This document shows positions 42,534 to 53,809 of a DNA stretch of 64,000 bases, piece after piece. The notes beneath the pieces are model-generated. The model had not been told where the DNA came from. It searched no databases and saw nothing but the letters and a program-made list of their open reading frames with translations. Numbering within the stretch: position 1 is the first letter of the stretch; each line of letters begins with the position of its first letter. Position numbers and translations under genes: made by a program. The stretch comes from Liolophura sinensis (taxonomy: Eukaryota > Mollusca > Polyplacophora > Chitonida > Chitonidae): positions 39,171,187-39,235,186 of the forward strand of contig NC_088301.1 in NCBI RefSeq assembly GCF_032854445.1, read 5' to 3'.

Positions 42534-42602
42534 TTTCACAAACTGCTATCGCTTACCTCCCCTTTGTACCACTCTCCAAAGGGAGATAAGTTGGCGAACA
42601 AT
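42534..42602. promoter_or_regulatory. Bidirectional promoter between YIPF1/2 and TIMM29
   Basis: Only 69 bp separate the two start codons. This interval contains an imperfect palindrome: CTTACCTCCCCTTTG (42552-42566) and CAAAGGGAGATAAG (42577-42590), 10 bp apart, so each gene sees nearly the same element at a similar distance. No TATA box is present. Transcription start sites must fall in this interval or inside the opposite gene. The role is inferred. Confidence 0.7.
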
Positions 42603-43785
42603 ATGGCGTCGTCTGTGGCTCGGCGATTTTCCTGGCGTCAAGTTCAAAGCTTTCGACCAAAAATGCCAGACAAATTGAAAGGGGGTCGGTTGGAGAGAAT
42701 CGGTAGGGATGTAATGCGAATACTTTATTAATTATATTTATTAATAATTTATTTCTCTTACGCTTGGATTTATGGTCTCGGGTTATCTTGTGACGATCGG
42801 CAATATCGATCATTCGACCATCAGTGATTATTTCGTGGTAAAATATAGGAGACTACAACATACAGTATAAAACCAGAGTGGTAACGAGATTGTGATAGTT
42901 GACGAATTTTAATACACCAGTGAAATCAAGCCCCTTGTCAGTTTACTTCAATTAAGGTTTCATTCTAACTGTTCATCATCATGTTCACAAACGCTGTAAA
43001 CATGCTGTTGGTCATTACTGCATTTTTAGCTCACCTGTACAAAGTACAGCAGGAGCTTATATCATAACCTGAAAGGTAGCATCATCATCAAATAACAGAT
43101 AATGCAATAAGTATGGTTTGTTGGATCTGAAAGAAAAGCAGGATTCAGTCAATACCAAGATTACTTATGTATTGTTGACCTGAAGGTGGTGATCAGGTGA
43201 AACCATGTACTGATTTAGTACTTGCATGTTTGATTTTGCATGTCTTGCTTGCGATAATAATGTCATGTTGATGTTGCAGGTCAGTACATTCTGATGGTTT
43301 TGTCTGACTACAAATCTGTGGCTGTGGAGACTGTGCAGGACATGAAGGACAAACCCGTGAAGGCATCCATATATCTTACTGGTATTGCTACCATAGGACT
43401 GTTTTTAAAGACTAATCCAGATGAACAGAGCTACAAAATCAAACTGAAAAGTGCTGCTAATGATTTACTTTTGGTGAGTGACATGGTGAGAAATCCCAAA
43501 TCTGATCACTTTGTACAGAAACTCAGCTGGGCATACAAAGATGGTAAACTGAAATACCAGACATTTGGTGTGTTCTCTGTGATGTGGCTGGACTCGTTTC
43601 CCTCCAGACTGAATCTATTTGAAGCAAAATGCTCCCACCTTAAAACTCCATGGTATCAATTCCACCAGAATGTCGTGGATATAGGTTATCTTGGGAAGTG
43701 GAGAGTGATTGACAAGGAGATGGTAGACTATGATGTCAAACCTTCAGAATGGGAATCTGAAGGACAAGTTGCTGAAACCACATGA
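42603..43785 (+). CDS. TIMM29: Mitochondrial import inner membrane translocase subunit Tim29, two exons
   Basis: Tim29 is a metazoan part of the TIM22 complex, which inserts carrier proteins into the mitochondrial inner membrane. Exons 42603-42702 and 43280-43785 (donor ATCG|GTAGGG, acceptor TGTTGCAG) join in phase to 201 aa. The N terminus is Arg/Lys-rich and lacks acidic residues early (MASSVARRFSWRQVQSFRPK), as expected of a presequence. A hydrophobic segment follows at about residues 60-76 (SIYLTGIATIGLFLK). Family landmarks are the spaced motif around NPKSDHFVQKLSW, the KLKYQTFGVFSVMW segment and VVDIGYLGKWRVIDKEMVDYD. It is shorter than human TIMM29 (260 aa), lacking most of the charged C-terminal tail. 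Assignment rests on motif order, since this family diverges fast. Confidence 0.88.
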
Positions 43786-44167
43786 CAGAAAAATACATTC
43801 TGAATTTGACACACTTTATGACTCCAAAAAATACATTAGTGAAATACAGAAACTGAGATGTAGAGAATAACAGTAATTGCCTTAGATGACTCAGTTCATG
43901 TTGCTTGTGGTTATGGTATAAGTAGAGACAGGAATGCTCTACTATTTAATTGAAATTACTTTGATTAACTAACAATTAATATATTTGCCACACTTAGTTA
44001 TGGGCCCTGTTGCAATGGAAAAAGGAAAAAAAAAACAATTTTTACTAAAGTTCTTAAAGTTATCAAGCTTAAGAACATTATATATAAAACAACGAAAGAA
44101 TTGGTGTGGTTAGGAAGATTTATTTACAGCTTGACACAATGTTACAGAGAGAGGGATAACACTGAGC

Positions 44168-44173
44168 AATAAA
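44168..44173 (+). terminator. Candidate polyadenylation signal of TIMM29
   Basis: AATAAA 383 nt after the stop codon, before a SINE. Position only. Confidence 0.35.
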
Positions 44174-44274
44174 ACTTTGCCAGCTTTGTCCAATGCAGAT
44201 GTGTATGCAACTGTGTCGATAGTGTTGCTGTTCATTTATTTTTACTCCCAAACAACTACAGTACACTGTATTTT

Positions 44275-44546
44275 AGCATTTTTCAGTCATATGACAACAA
44301 AGGAATCCTTAGAGCTTGTAACATGCCTCCTTGTTGCAGACAGATTTCCATCGTTCTTTTATCTAGTGCTGCTTCACTGAGATGCCCCATTATAAATACT
44401 GATACGGGTCAGCCAGTCGTTGAACTATCTCCTTCAAGAACTTCATCTTTTTTAAGGTCTCAGGTGTAACTCGACCCAGGATTGACCCTGGATCTACCGT
44501 TCCCAAAGCGGACACTTTACTGTGCTATCAGGGCCGGTCTAAACAC
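44275..44546 (-). repeat. tRNA-headed SINE, family B, best copy
   Basis: Read on the minus strand from 44546: GGCCCTGATAGCACAGTAAA, GTGTCCGCTTTGGGAACGG, TAGATCCAGGGTCAATCCTG, a tRNA-like head whose B box GGGTCAATCC is nearly intact. AGACCTTAAAAAAGATGAAG and the GACTGGCTGACCCGTATCAG part follow. This matches the general layout of known mollusc tRNA SINEs. A partial relative lies at 12545-12730. Confidence 0.7.
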
Positions 44547-45102
44547 TGTGATTAAATGCCTGTTAATAGTACACAAGTCTGTAATGAAGACAATTGCAGT
44601 GTATTTCAATTAAATAAATGTATATTATTTGTATGTTATTGATTGTACCTGTGAAGTTTTATTGAATGATATATTTTGAATAGATAAATAATGTATCAGT
44701 ACAATGCTTTTCATGTGGATATTAACTGTCTTCCACCTATAGTTCCACAAATTTATATTTTTGCAGCCTACATATTAAAAGGTTTTATTCTATTCTGATA
44801 ATTTGTGTTTATCAGAACTGTAAAATAGTCTTGCAACAAGGTTAAAGATTTTTACTTTTCTTTGGTCCATCATATTCACTGTGTTAACATAAAAAAGATG
44901 TTATTTCTGCCAAGTTGGAAGGTATGGACCTATTACATATGTTTGGGGTTTTAATAAAATTCAAGATTATGATGTTTTATACTGGATAAACTGGTGAATG
45001 TAATCTTTATATGGAAGGGTTAATAAAAAGAACAACATTGGACTGCAGGTAGTTATCTCTATAGTAGTAATTTAGTCTGTACAATTTTGTTTTGGATTAA
45101 AC

Positions 45103-45112
45103 TTTATTTATT
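45103..45112 (-). terminator. Polyadenylation signals overlapping the hydrolase stop codon
   Basis: The minus strand reads TAATAAATAAA from the stop codon on: AATAAA at 45112-45107 begins inside the stop and a second lies at 45108-45103. If used, the 3' UTR is only about 15-30 nt. Confidence 0.5.
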
Positions 45113-46950
45113 AAACAAAAATTCGTAAAAGTATTGTACTGATGCAGCTGATGGCAAATATTACATGACTGGAAACCAACTTGACAGCTGATGCTGTACA
45201 ATCTGGAGGTGTTTTGACAGGATTGAGGTCGACGTCATCCCACATTAGGTCTCGTTGGAATGTTATTGGCGCTTGCAAACTGTTTATGGACAAGCGCAAA
45301 GTGAGATTGATAAATTTTTCTTCAGAAGTATGTTCACCTTGGAATAAGACATAGAGTATCCCGCCGAGCTCTCGAAATGGGACAGGGCCAGTTTCTAGAA
45401 AATACCACAACTTTCCCCTCAGCGTTCCTCCCAGTAAATCTGGACGCCTGGGATCAGCCCAAGGAGTAGAACCAAGCCAGGATGTTACCAATCGCCCGAA
45501 ACTGAGGTGTAAAAATTGCGGATTTGATGGGCTTTTCGAAATGGTGACGTTTCCAAAAAGTGGATGCCCATACTGTCCAACAGCACGCTTCGCTTGGCGT
45601 TCTGGAACTGGCAATGGAACCTTCCCTGCGAAACGATTCGACGTGTTGGCGGGTGTCGGAGCAGGAACGAATGGTTGGGGAAACGTACAGGCGGTTGATG
45701 CATTCAACACAGGATCCATCCCCAGCACAAGGTCTGAGATAAACCAGACCGTCGCCAAACGTGCCAGATACGCGTCAGTGTACATAGGTCCGCTGGTGTC
45801 CACATATATTCCTGCCTTCGCGTTATCATACAGGCGAAGCTCAGATCCATAACCAGATACAAGGCCGTTATGCGACGTGTACCGGAAATCTGTCCAAACA
45901 TAAATAAAGTTTCACATGAATTCTGAATCGAACAACCCTCGTATAGATTGTTAACACCAAATTTTGCATGTCAGTATAATTAGCCTACATTTGCAAGCCA
46001 TACAGTTCCTCAAGTCATCCATACACATAGTTCTAATGGATATGCCTCAAGATTAGATTTTTTATGTGAAGCAGTCAGGTTTGTGGATGACCAAACTGGT
46101 CATCCACAATTTCCTTAACAAATTAGGTTTCTTTCTTTTCTTTGTGCATGGTTAACAGTGAGGATATACTCCATCATTGTTGGATTTATGAACGTATAAT
46201 GAGTTTACACCATATAATCATGATGAGATTCACCTCTGTACATGCCGGTCATCCACCCCATGCTGTATGCAAAGGGCTCGTCGGAGAAAGGAAAATTCGG
46301 TTTGAAAACTCCGTTGGGCGATCTGGAACCCATGCTGAATTGAGGCTGATAAGTTTGCTGTATCAGGGACGGGTCGGCCAGAATGACTCTACTCAGTCCG
46401 AGGTGGTACCGTATCCATTTTACCATGTCCTCACCAGATGCCAACAGTGAACCCGCTGCGTCGAATGGATGAAGACCCCTGGAAACAAGGGGAAAAGGAA
46501 TTCACGGTCTGTATAGAATGGATTTTTTTCAGGCAGAGCCGTTGTAGGAAATTATACGCTTTGTACCTTGCTTGATAGTTATGGGTATGCCGTAGACAGG
46601 TTCAGGAAGTATTTATCGTTGTTGCAAGTAAACGTGCCTGAAACAATTGTTTTGACATGACTTCAGTTTAGTTAACTCGGTATTGAAAGCGCTTTTCGTC
46701 ATCGTTTTCTTCACAAGCTTTTATTTTATTTTAGAAACATTAAGCATATAGCTCATTTTGTTTCTCACACATGTACTTCCATTCTTAGTTTTTATTGATG
46801 TGTTATAAACACAACAATTAGTAGGTGCGTTTAAAGGTGTTAAAACATATATAAACAGCGATTTTAAAGATATCTCATAGTACATACTGTTAAATTATAC
46901 AGAAACACAATTTATGACTCATGAATTTAGATACATGTAGGAGGAGGAAA

Positions 46951-47006
<56 letters not shown>

Positions 47007-50000
47007 CTGTCAAACTTACATTTAATAGCAGAGAAAACACTTGACTTTTTGAAGGCAGCTGCTTTGACATTTTGTACATGTTCATTCCACGATCCATTCT
47101 GAGAAAGTGTAACACTAAGATGTTTATGTGATATAGAGGGTTGATGTTAGCTGATTTAAAGACAGGGGTTACATTGGAAGGATTAGTTCGTCTTGACATA
47201 ATCAAAGCCTTATTTTTGGAAGTATTAAAGCTAACCAGCCATTTGTCAGACCATGTTTCTATTATTTGTAGATCAGATATCAGATTTGTTTGTACATTTT
47301 GGCATTTCAGGTTATCAGATATAACATAAAGCCATATATGAAAAAAGACGTATTCTCTTTATAATATCATTAGGTAGGTCGTTAATGTATAACAAAAGTA
47401 ATAGTGGACCGAGGATAGAAGCTTGGGGGATCACCCCGCATAAAACTGGCGTTTTTCTGATCTTCAGCCATTAATAACAACATACTGTTGTCTGTATCTG
47501 AGATAACTTTTTGTGCCACAGCATTACATTTCTAGTTAGGCCGTATGACATTAGTTTGTTTAACAGTCCCTTGTGCCATAACCTTGTGGATAGCTTTCGA
47601 TATATCAAAGAAAAGAAAAAATACTTCCTGAATAGCAATTTGTAATTATTAGATTCATTCTTTAATATAGATTTTGCTAGTTTTTACCAGTATTTGTCCC
47701 CAGTTTCACAGCAATACGTTTCTTATTCCTCTCGCAATAAAGGGCTTTAGCTTGTCTACGTTGCGTTGTTTTTTATGTGCATTAATGTGTATAGTTGATT
47801 TAGATTTTCTTGATCGTTTGAATAACCGATCTCTAACCTTCATTTGACCTTTGATTTCCAACTTTTATCAACATAATTGATATTGACCTCTTTATTAGGT
47901 ATTGCCAATCTTGCACAGTTTATAATATTTGTACTAATGACTTGACAATAATTCTTTATATTTGTTTCATCTTTTATGTTGTCCCAATCAGACAGTAATA
48001 AACTTTCTCTAAATACATCCCAGTTAACTCTCTCGTAATTCCACATCAGTCGTTTCTAACCTTTCTCTTTCCTAGCACCGGATTTAAACGTGACATACGT
48101 CGGGCAATGATCACTACAGAAATTTGGAAGTACACCAGACTGTATGATATTACTTGGATTGGAACATATTATTGGATCAAGCAATGAGCCAAAGGCAGGC
48201 CTTGTGACGTCGTTAATAACTTGATTGAAACCTAGTCTTTAGACAAGATGGAATTTTTTCCTATCAAGACCATTTTCATTAAGGTCTCCCACAATTATGA
48301 TATTTTTGTTTGTAGTTTGATAACAATCTCAGTATTTTCGTCCAAAACTTCCCATTTATCTACTGGAGTGTTTGGTGGTCTATATAGAACACAAATAAGA
48401 ATATTTACCCTCCGGTTGACATCATTCCAGATTAATTCCAGGGGTACATTTTCATACTCAAAGCGTCGTTTTGCCACCAAGTGGTGGAATACGTAAATAC
48501 AAACAGCCTCCCATGCTTGATCTCTGTCACGCCGAAATGGATCATGATAACCAGAAATAACTGTACGTTCGCTATAAATCCATTTGGTTGAATGACTTTC
48601 GGTGATGGTAATGATATCAAAATTATTAAGGTGAACAAATAATGAATCAAGTTTTTCCGTCAAGCCAGGTACATTGAGTTGAACAATCGAGAGAGAGGTC
48701 TCGCTGGTCGGCTGCGGATCCCCAGCCATAGCAAACGACGACATGAACGAAAACATTAATGTGTACATCAATAACAGGACAATCATATTTCTGTTAGCCA
48801 TTATTTTGACTCTCTAGGGGATATCAATTCCGACTGGATTTCCCAGGGTTCCCGTGGGTACATTTAAGAATTATTAAACAACAAAAGCTATATCAGTAAC
48901 TATGCTCATGAAACCAAAACATTAAAGGAGAAGAAAACTTTAAAAATGGCATTTTTTTATCTGGTTGTGCCTGCTGCATAATTTTGCGATTTTTCCTCGC
49001 CATACACGTAAAGCCTCAAAACGGCAAAGCTGGCATAAATCGCTGAGTCCATCGCTTCCTCCATCTTTAACACCCTATAATTTATGCTGCGTGTGTGTTG
49101 CCTCTCAGCCAATGAAAGGCGTTAAAACTGCCGGCTTGTTCGTGTAAACTCGGAGCCTACGTGCAACATTCCGGTTTCCCGATCGCCAAGCGGGAAACGA
49201 ACTGTACTGTTCGCAACCTTCTGGGAAGAAGAGTTCAACCGGAAATATCCGAACTATACGAAATATACGGAGTCGCCCACAGCAGATTTTGGCGCTGACT
49301 TGATTTATAATTTATCAACTTGAGGTACATGTTAGAATTTTTTCATGGCATGCACCATTATTGACATGTCACATTCACATGAACTTACAACCCTCTTGAG
49401 TCTGACAAAACCAGATAACATAGCTTAACATTTACTTAAAATGAATGCGGTAGCTTTATATATCTACTGGATAAATTCCATGATAGAATAACGTAATATA
49501 CTTTTATTTATTATCTCAGACTTAACAGAATATACTATACACCATCCTGAAACATACTGAGGTCAACAATAAGGACATTTATTCAGCTCATAAACAATAT
49601 AAAAGGTCATTACAAAATTGTAGGTGTAATGGAAATACATGTATACTGTGGACGTATAACATGTTTCATCGTACTTGTAATCGACATCTATAGTTCTGAG
49701 TCTTGTTTAACGTTTAGTGTATAAAATCAATTTGATGCAGTATTTGATCTTAACAAATTATCTTGATATTCCGAATATAAATAAGGTATACAGGGTAAAG
49801 TAAATGTACATGGATGCGAAACGAATAAGTATACACTTTATTCACAGTTATATATTTGAGAGTAATTGTGTCAAAATTATACTGTGTTTATTCTTTTATT
49901 ACAAATTATATTTTAATTTGCAGTTTCTATTTCCTTGCGTGTTTACATAAATTACGTGTATATCTAGATCGCAGCTTTATAGTAACCACAAAACATTAAG

Positions 50001-53000
50001 ATTTTATTGTGGGTTGTATAGGCCCACATGAAACGTAAGTCCACGGGGGTACTATACATCTGATCAAATTCCATTACAAACGAACATTTTATAGATTTGT
50101 TTTATATTAAGAGTAAAGACAGCAAGCATATCACATTATTATTTAGGTTAAACGGAGTGAGAATATCGATTCGGAGCAATAAAGTTGAGTTTAATGAGGG
50201 AGGGGCGCATTCTATATACATGTATATAGAACGCTGGCGAACGCTTCACTATCAAATTTTGATTTCCAGAATGTCCGTAGCGAAACTTGGTGAAGTCCTT
50301 ATTAATGCAGACTCCCTCATATTTCGGTAAGCTTTTGAGAGTTTGGCGGCTTCTGATGAATTCCATCCTCTTCCTATACGAAACGATTTCTTCCAGTGGC
50401 ATTCAATATGACAAAGAATGTAAACTCTTGGGCTAGTCGACAGGCCGCAAGATCTGTTGTTTCATCTGATAATAGAGTGAGGCCTTATACAAAACTCTTT
50501 CGTCGGCTATATTCCTTGGATTTATCATGCAATAAAGCATTTTGGCTCTGTAACTGCTTAGTGTCATTTAGATTTTCCTGAAGCTTAGTGTTCCGCGTCG
50601 TGACAGATGTATTCAGTTTGTTTATCTCCCCACTTGAACCACGATAATTTTGTCTTTCTCTGCGATTTGATTCTCAAGGGTATTTAGTTTACTTACTAGT
50701 GCTGTAATGTGTTGTATAGTACCACTGAGGGCCTCCATTGCCGATTGGATTGCCTTGCCAACTGCTTGTTGCATAATACTATTCAGGTGGCTTTGGATCA
50801 AAGTTGTGAGCGAGCTCTCTGTAAAAGGGTTGTGCCTAGGTCTCAGGTGCAGTAAGGGCAGGCAAAGAGTTAATAAACGGTTGACCTGAGTAGTCGCCAT
50901 TTTCCGTTTAGAAGCACCTCGTGCTATTGCCATGCAAATGAAACTTGTACAGTCTGTTGAAATGGTACATCGTTGACTTACTAAAGATACCTCGCATGTG
51001 ACTTCTACGCTAGAATCTTGTATAGTAGAGGGCTGGGATAAACTCGCCTCTTATACATGTACGTTACCCTTGGTAGCCCCGCTCAACAACCACCTGTTCA
51101 TACTGAAATTTTTAAATATTTCAGCCACAAATCCACATAAAATATCAATGCCTAAATGCTTGAAAATTTAGTGAAGTACTTGTTCACAATTCATAGGCAT
51201 GTGTATCAAAATCTGGTACGATCAGCAGTCAAGTAATATGGAAATCCAGATGTAGTTCAGAGATCACAGCATTCAACTCCCACCTGAAGGTCGGTCAAAG
51301 CCATTATTGTAATTGCTTGTTCTAATAAGAGGCATATAAATGCACATAAAAACAAAATTGCTGCCGGTATCTGATTTTTGAATATAGGTCCAAACTGGTC
51401 GTTGGAATCCAGCTGGAATTTTAAATACATATAGGCTAGTATCGTAGAAGTGGTATCAGAAACCAAAAAGCACTTGGCCGTTGAGGTCACAGGTTCGAAT
51501 CCACCTCCTGATAGTTCGGCATACAGATTAACATGATATCTGTATGTTTAAGAACTTGTTTCTGGAGAAAAACCCAATAACAATTCTGTTTTTTAAGTTT
51601 GGTTTTATATAGACGCAATAGTGGTGTGGTTTAAGTCCTGGCCTTATTATAGACAGACAATTTGTTCGTGGGGCCTCGGTGACAATATTATAAACTGTAT
51701 ATATGGAGCACATGGAACCGTTTAAGTAGTCCTACATTCGTTGTAAACAATTTGTTTATAGCTTGCAAGTCTGTAAGTCACACGTTAATAGCTCTTAACC
51801 AACTGATCAAACGTTAGACATATATTTACCCCTACCGGTTGCTCCCTCCCCTCCCGTTCTTAAAACTGACTGCAGTCGTATCGGGGAAACATTCTGAAGT
51901 AAGATTATAACAAGGCCTGCTAACAAAAGAGGTGTGAATATGTAAATCAGCGATTATGCAAACGGTTTTGCAAGCTACTGATATAATTTCATCGACTACT
52001 GGTTGGCAAACGAAGCCGCTAAAAGATTTACCTGACCGGATCATCGACTCCTTTGATATGCATGCTCAACAATGTAACCATAAACTTTATGTAAAGCTAC
52101 AGCTATGTAAAGCTATACTTACCCTGCAACATCCGTGCTAAGGCGAGTCAAAGAATTATTGTAGAAGACATATGGCATGGCAAATTCTGGAGACGTCCAA
52201 TTTTTCACTTCACGAAATAACATTGCGGACGTCATGTTTAAAGGCTCTAGTATGTGTTTGTGCAGCAAATTGCCGTAGGTGTCCCCACCCATCTTTTCGG
52301 CAACACACCCTAATAACATGTACATTGCGTTACTGTAAATAAACTTGGTCCGCAACTGTGTCGTTGGTTCCCTTGGTGATTTATAAGGCTCCAAGTATCG
52401 CATTCTCCTAAAACCATCAAATGAAGAAGCGGAATTTAATTCAAATGAAATATATAGGTATCGATATTGATACATTACTGATGTTTTTGAAAAGTCTATG
52501 GATAATTCAAAATTAGTAATATAAAGATTAGGAGAATATTGCTTACACTTGGTGCAAATGCGTAATTTTTACAACTTCACTTGCAGAACAGTCCTGAAAT
52601 TATTGAAGCCTCACCCTCGATTAATCCTGGTTGCTATGTACTCTTCAATACATACCCGTGTGACAAACGGGGAAAGTGTGGTACCTATATTTGAGCAATT
52701 CATGGGTTTATTCTGTCATTTTGTTTCATTGCCTAAATTGTAAGTTTAAGCGCGTGTCTATTTCATGCTTGAAATGTAACAGGAAACAAACATATGTTCA
52801 CATCTTACTGTGTTGTTCATTGTATATTTCATCGATGTTTAACCCAAAGATACATTACCTACAGTAATCCATATCGGTGTGTGAGGAGTCCAGTCCGGCT
52901 ATCGTGGGCAATATGTACGAGTACAAACCCATCTTGTGTGCAGCAAGATCTCGCAACGTAGCAGATCTAGTCCTCTCATCGTCTGCAAAACGGAAGTCAC

Positions 53001-53809
53001 CTCCCATGATGTCCCGCACCGGCGTGTCCCAAGAATATCTGTTTGGCGAGAAACATTACATTGGTGAAAATCTGAAATTATACAGTATGTGCCATGTGTT
53101 ATACGGGTTCTGTATATTGAAATGAACACATGAGTAAACGAAAACATTAATAGACAATTTGGATATGGTCACAGGTGAAGTTGATTCACTTTTGCTTCAT
53201 TCAGGATTTGGACAGATAAACGTTGCAAGCTGCATTGTCATGAAAAGCCAAATTTTATGATCAAATTTTGAACGTGCTTTTCAGACGACTAGTAATGTAT
53301 GTAAGCATATACAATAAAGATGCAATGTCTCCATTATGTATCTCTTTTGCGAACAGGCCTTTGAGGGAAAATTTGTTTCTCCCGAGTGACTTCTTTGAAC
53401 ACCACGAGCACCCTGAACAAATACGCCTGTGCTAATTATGGGATGTTATCTAATGTTTAATTACCACTTACTGTCCCTTGGAGTCTGTGAGCAGGCTTGC
53501 AAGTAAGGTAATTGTAAAAGCTTTTGTCACGGAGCCGACAGCAAACCTGGTGTCGCTGTCTGCAGTCACGTTTTTCTCGAGGTCAGCCAGTCCATACCCA
53601 CGGGCGTAGATGTCTCCCGGTTCCGATCCCCCCACCACGGCCATCGACATTGCAGGCACATTCCGACATTCTAGTACCTGCTGGACGAAGCTGTCGATTC
53701 TTTCACGTGTTTGTTTGTCCAATGCCGTAGAGACCTGGATGACGCAAACAACAATTATAACATATATACACATGTAGTTAGTACCCTTTGATCTTGTACC
53801 CGATGTCAT
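45111..53809 (-). CDS. Secreted beta-lactamase-fold serine hydrolase, five exons
   Basis: Member of the class C beta-lactamase / penicillin-binding-protein-like family, called LACTB-like or gigasin-6-like in bivalves. Exons in coding order: 53472-53809, 52859-53038, 52123-52407, 46234-46478, 45111-45889; phases agree and the product is 608 aa. A signal peptide is likely (hydrophobic residues 13-30, CIYVIIVVCVIQVSTA). All three class C active-site motifs are present: S93-V-T-K96 (nucleophile and Lys), Y197-S-N199, and H356-N-G358 in the position of KTG. Further family blocks: YSWDTPVRDIMGGDFRF, MLLGCVAEKMGG, ASGEDMVKWIRYHLG and YSMGWMTGMYRG. A C-terminal domain (QYGHPLFGNVTIS) follows a Pro-rich linker. 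The last 20 residues are hydrophobic after small polar residues, suggesting a GPI anchor or membrane tail. The substrate is unknown. The stop codon overlaps an AATAAA signal. Its 5.6-kb intron 3 holds a LINE. Confidence 0.87.
46953..47004. repeat. (AT)26 microsatellite
   Basis: An uninterrupted 52-bp AT dinucleotide run at the 3' edge of the LINE remains. It causes a spurious open frame with alternating Ile and Tyr. Confidence 0.97.
47020..50940 (-). mobile_element. Decayed non-LTR retrotransposon (LINE) with ORF1, endonuclease and RT remains
   Basis: Lies in hydrolase intron 3, same strand. From its 5' end: 50622-50933 encodes a coiled-coil-like stretch (SKLNTLENQIAEKDKIIVVQ) and 50148-50402 a basic stretch (RSRQTLKSLPKYEG), together resembling a LINE ORF1. 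48295-48801 encodes an APE-type endonuclease start (SLSIVQLNVPGLTEKLDSLF, DIITITES) and the typical ICVLYRPPN. 47360-47480 reads GVIPQASILGPLLLLLYIND, a reverse transcriptase block; the expected FADD motif is replaced by SYMA, and WSDKWLVSFNTSKNKALIMS follows near 47200. Stops and frameshifts separate the pieces, so the element is dead. A MITE at 48924 splits it. The clade resembles CR1/Jockey but was not resolved. Confidence 0.8.
48924..49356. mobile_element. MITE copy inside the LINE (partner of 28785-29360)
   Basis: Starts with AAAGGAGAAGAAAACTT, the same terminus as the copy in the FARSA intron, and stays alignable to GGCATGCACC near 49356, where similarity ends before the right terminal repeat. 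Because it interrupts the LINE it inserted later. The right end was deleted or diverged. Confidence 0.8.
51440..51515 (+). repeat. tRNA-like sequence with perfect B box
   Basis: GGTTCGAATCC at 51492-51502 is a perfect polymerase III B box, preceded by CACTTGGCCGTTGAGGTCAC. No convincing acceptor stem or anticodon loop could be drawn, so this is more likely a SINE head or pseudo-tRNA than a working gene. Confidence 0.35.

Larger units (their letters stand above)
43786..45110. other. Region between TIMM29 and the first hydrolase gene
   Basis: Contains the TIMM29 3' UTR, the family B SINE and AT-rich sequence. The two genes converge here. No other exon was recognised. Confidence 0.6.
46479..52122. 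other. 5.6-kb intron 3 of the hydrolase gene
   Basis: From a GTAAGT donor at 52122 to a TTTCCAG acceptor next to 46478. It is filled mostly by the LINE remains, a MITE copy, an (AT)n run and a tRNA-like sequence, each listed separately. No further exon was found. Confidence 0.7.

Noticed and set aside
46927-47205. Minus-strand protein with an Ile-Tyr repeat
   Set aside because: The repeat is the translation of an (AT)n microsatellite attached to the end of the LINE reverse transcriptase remains.
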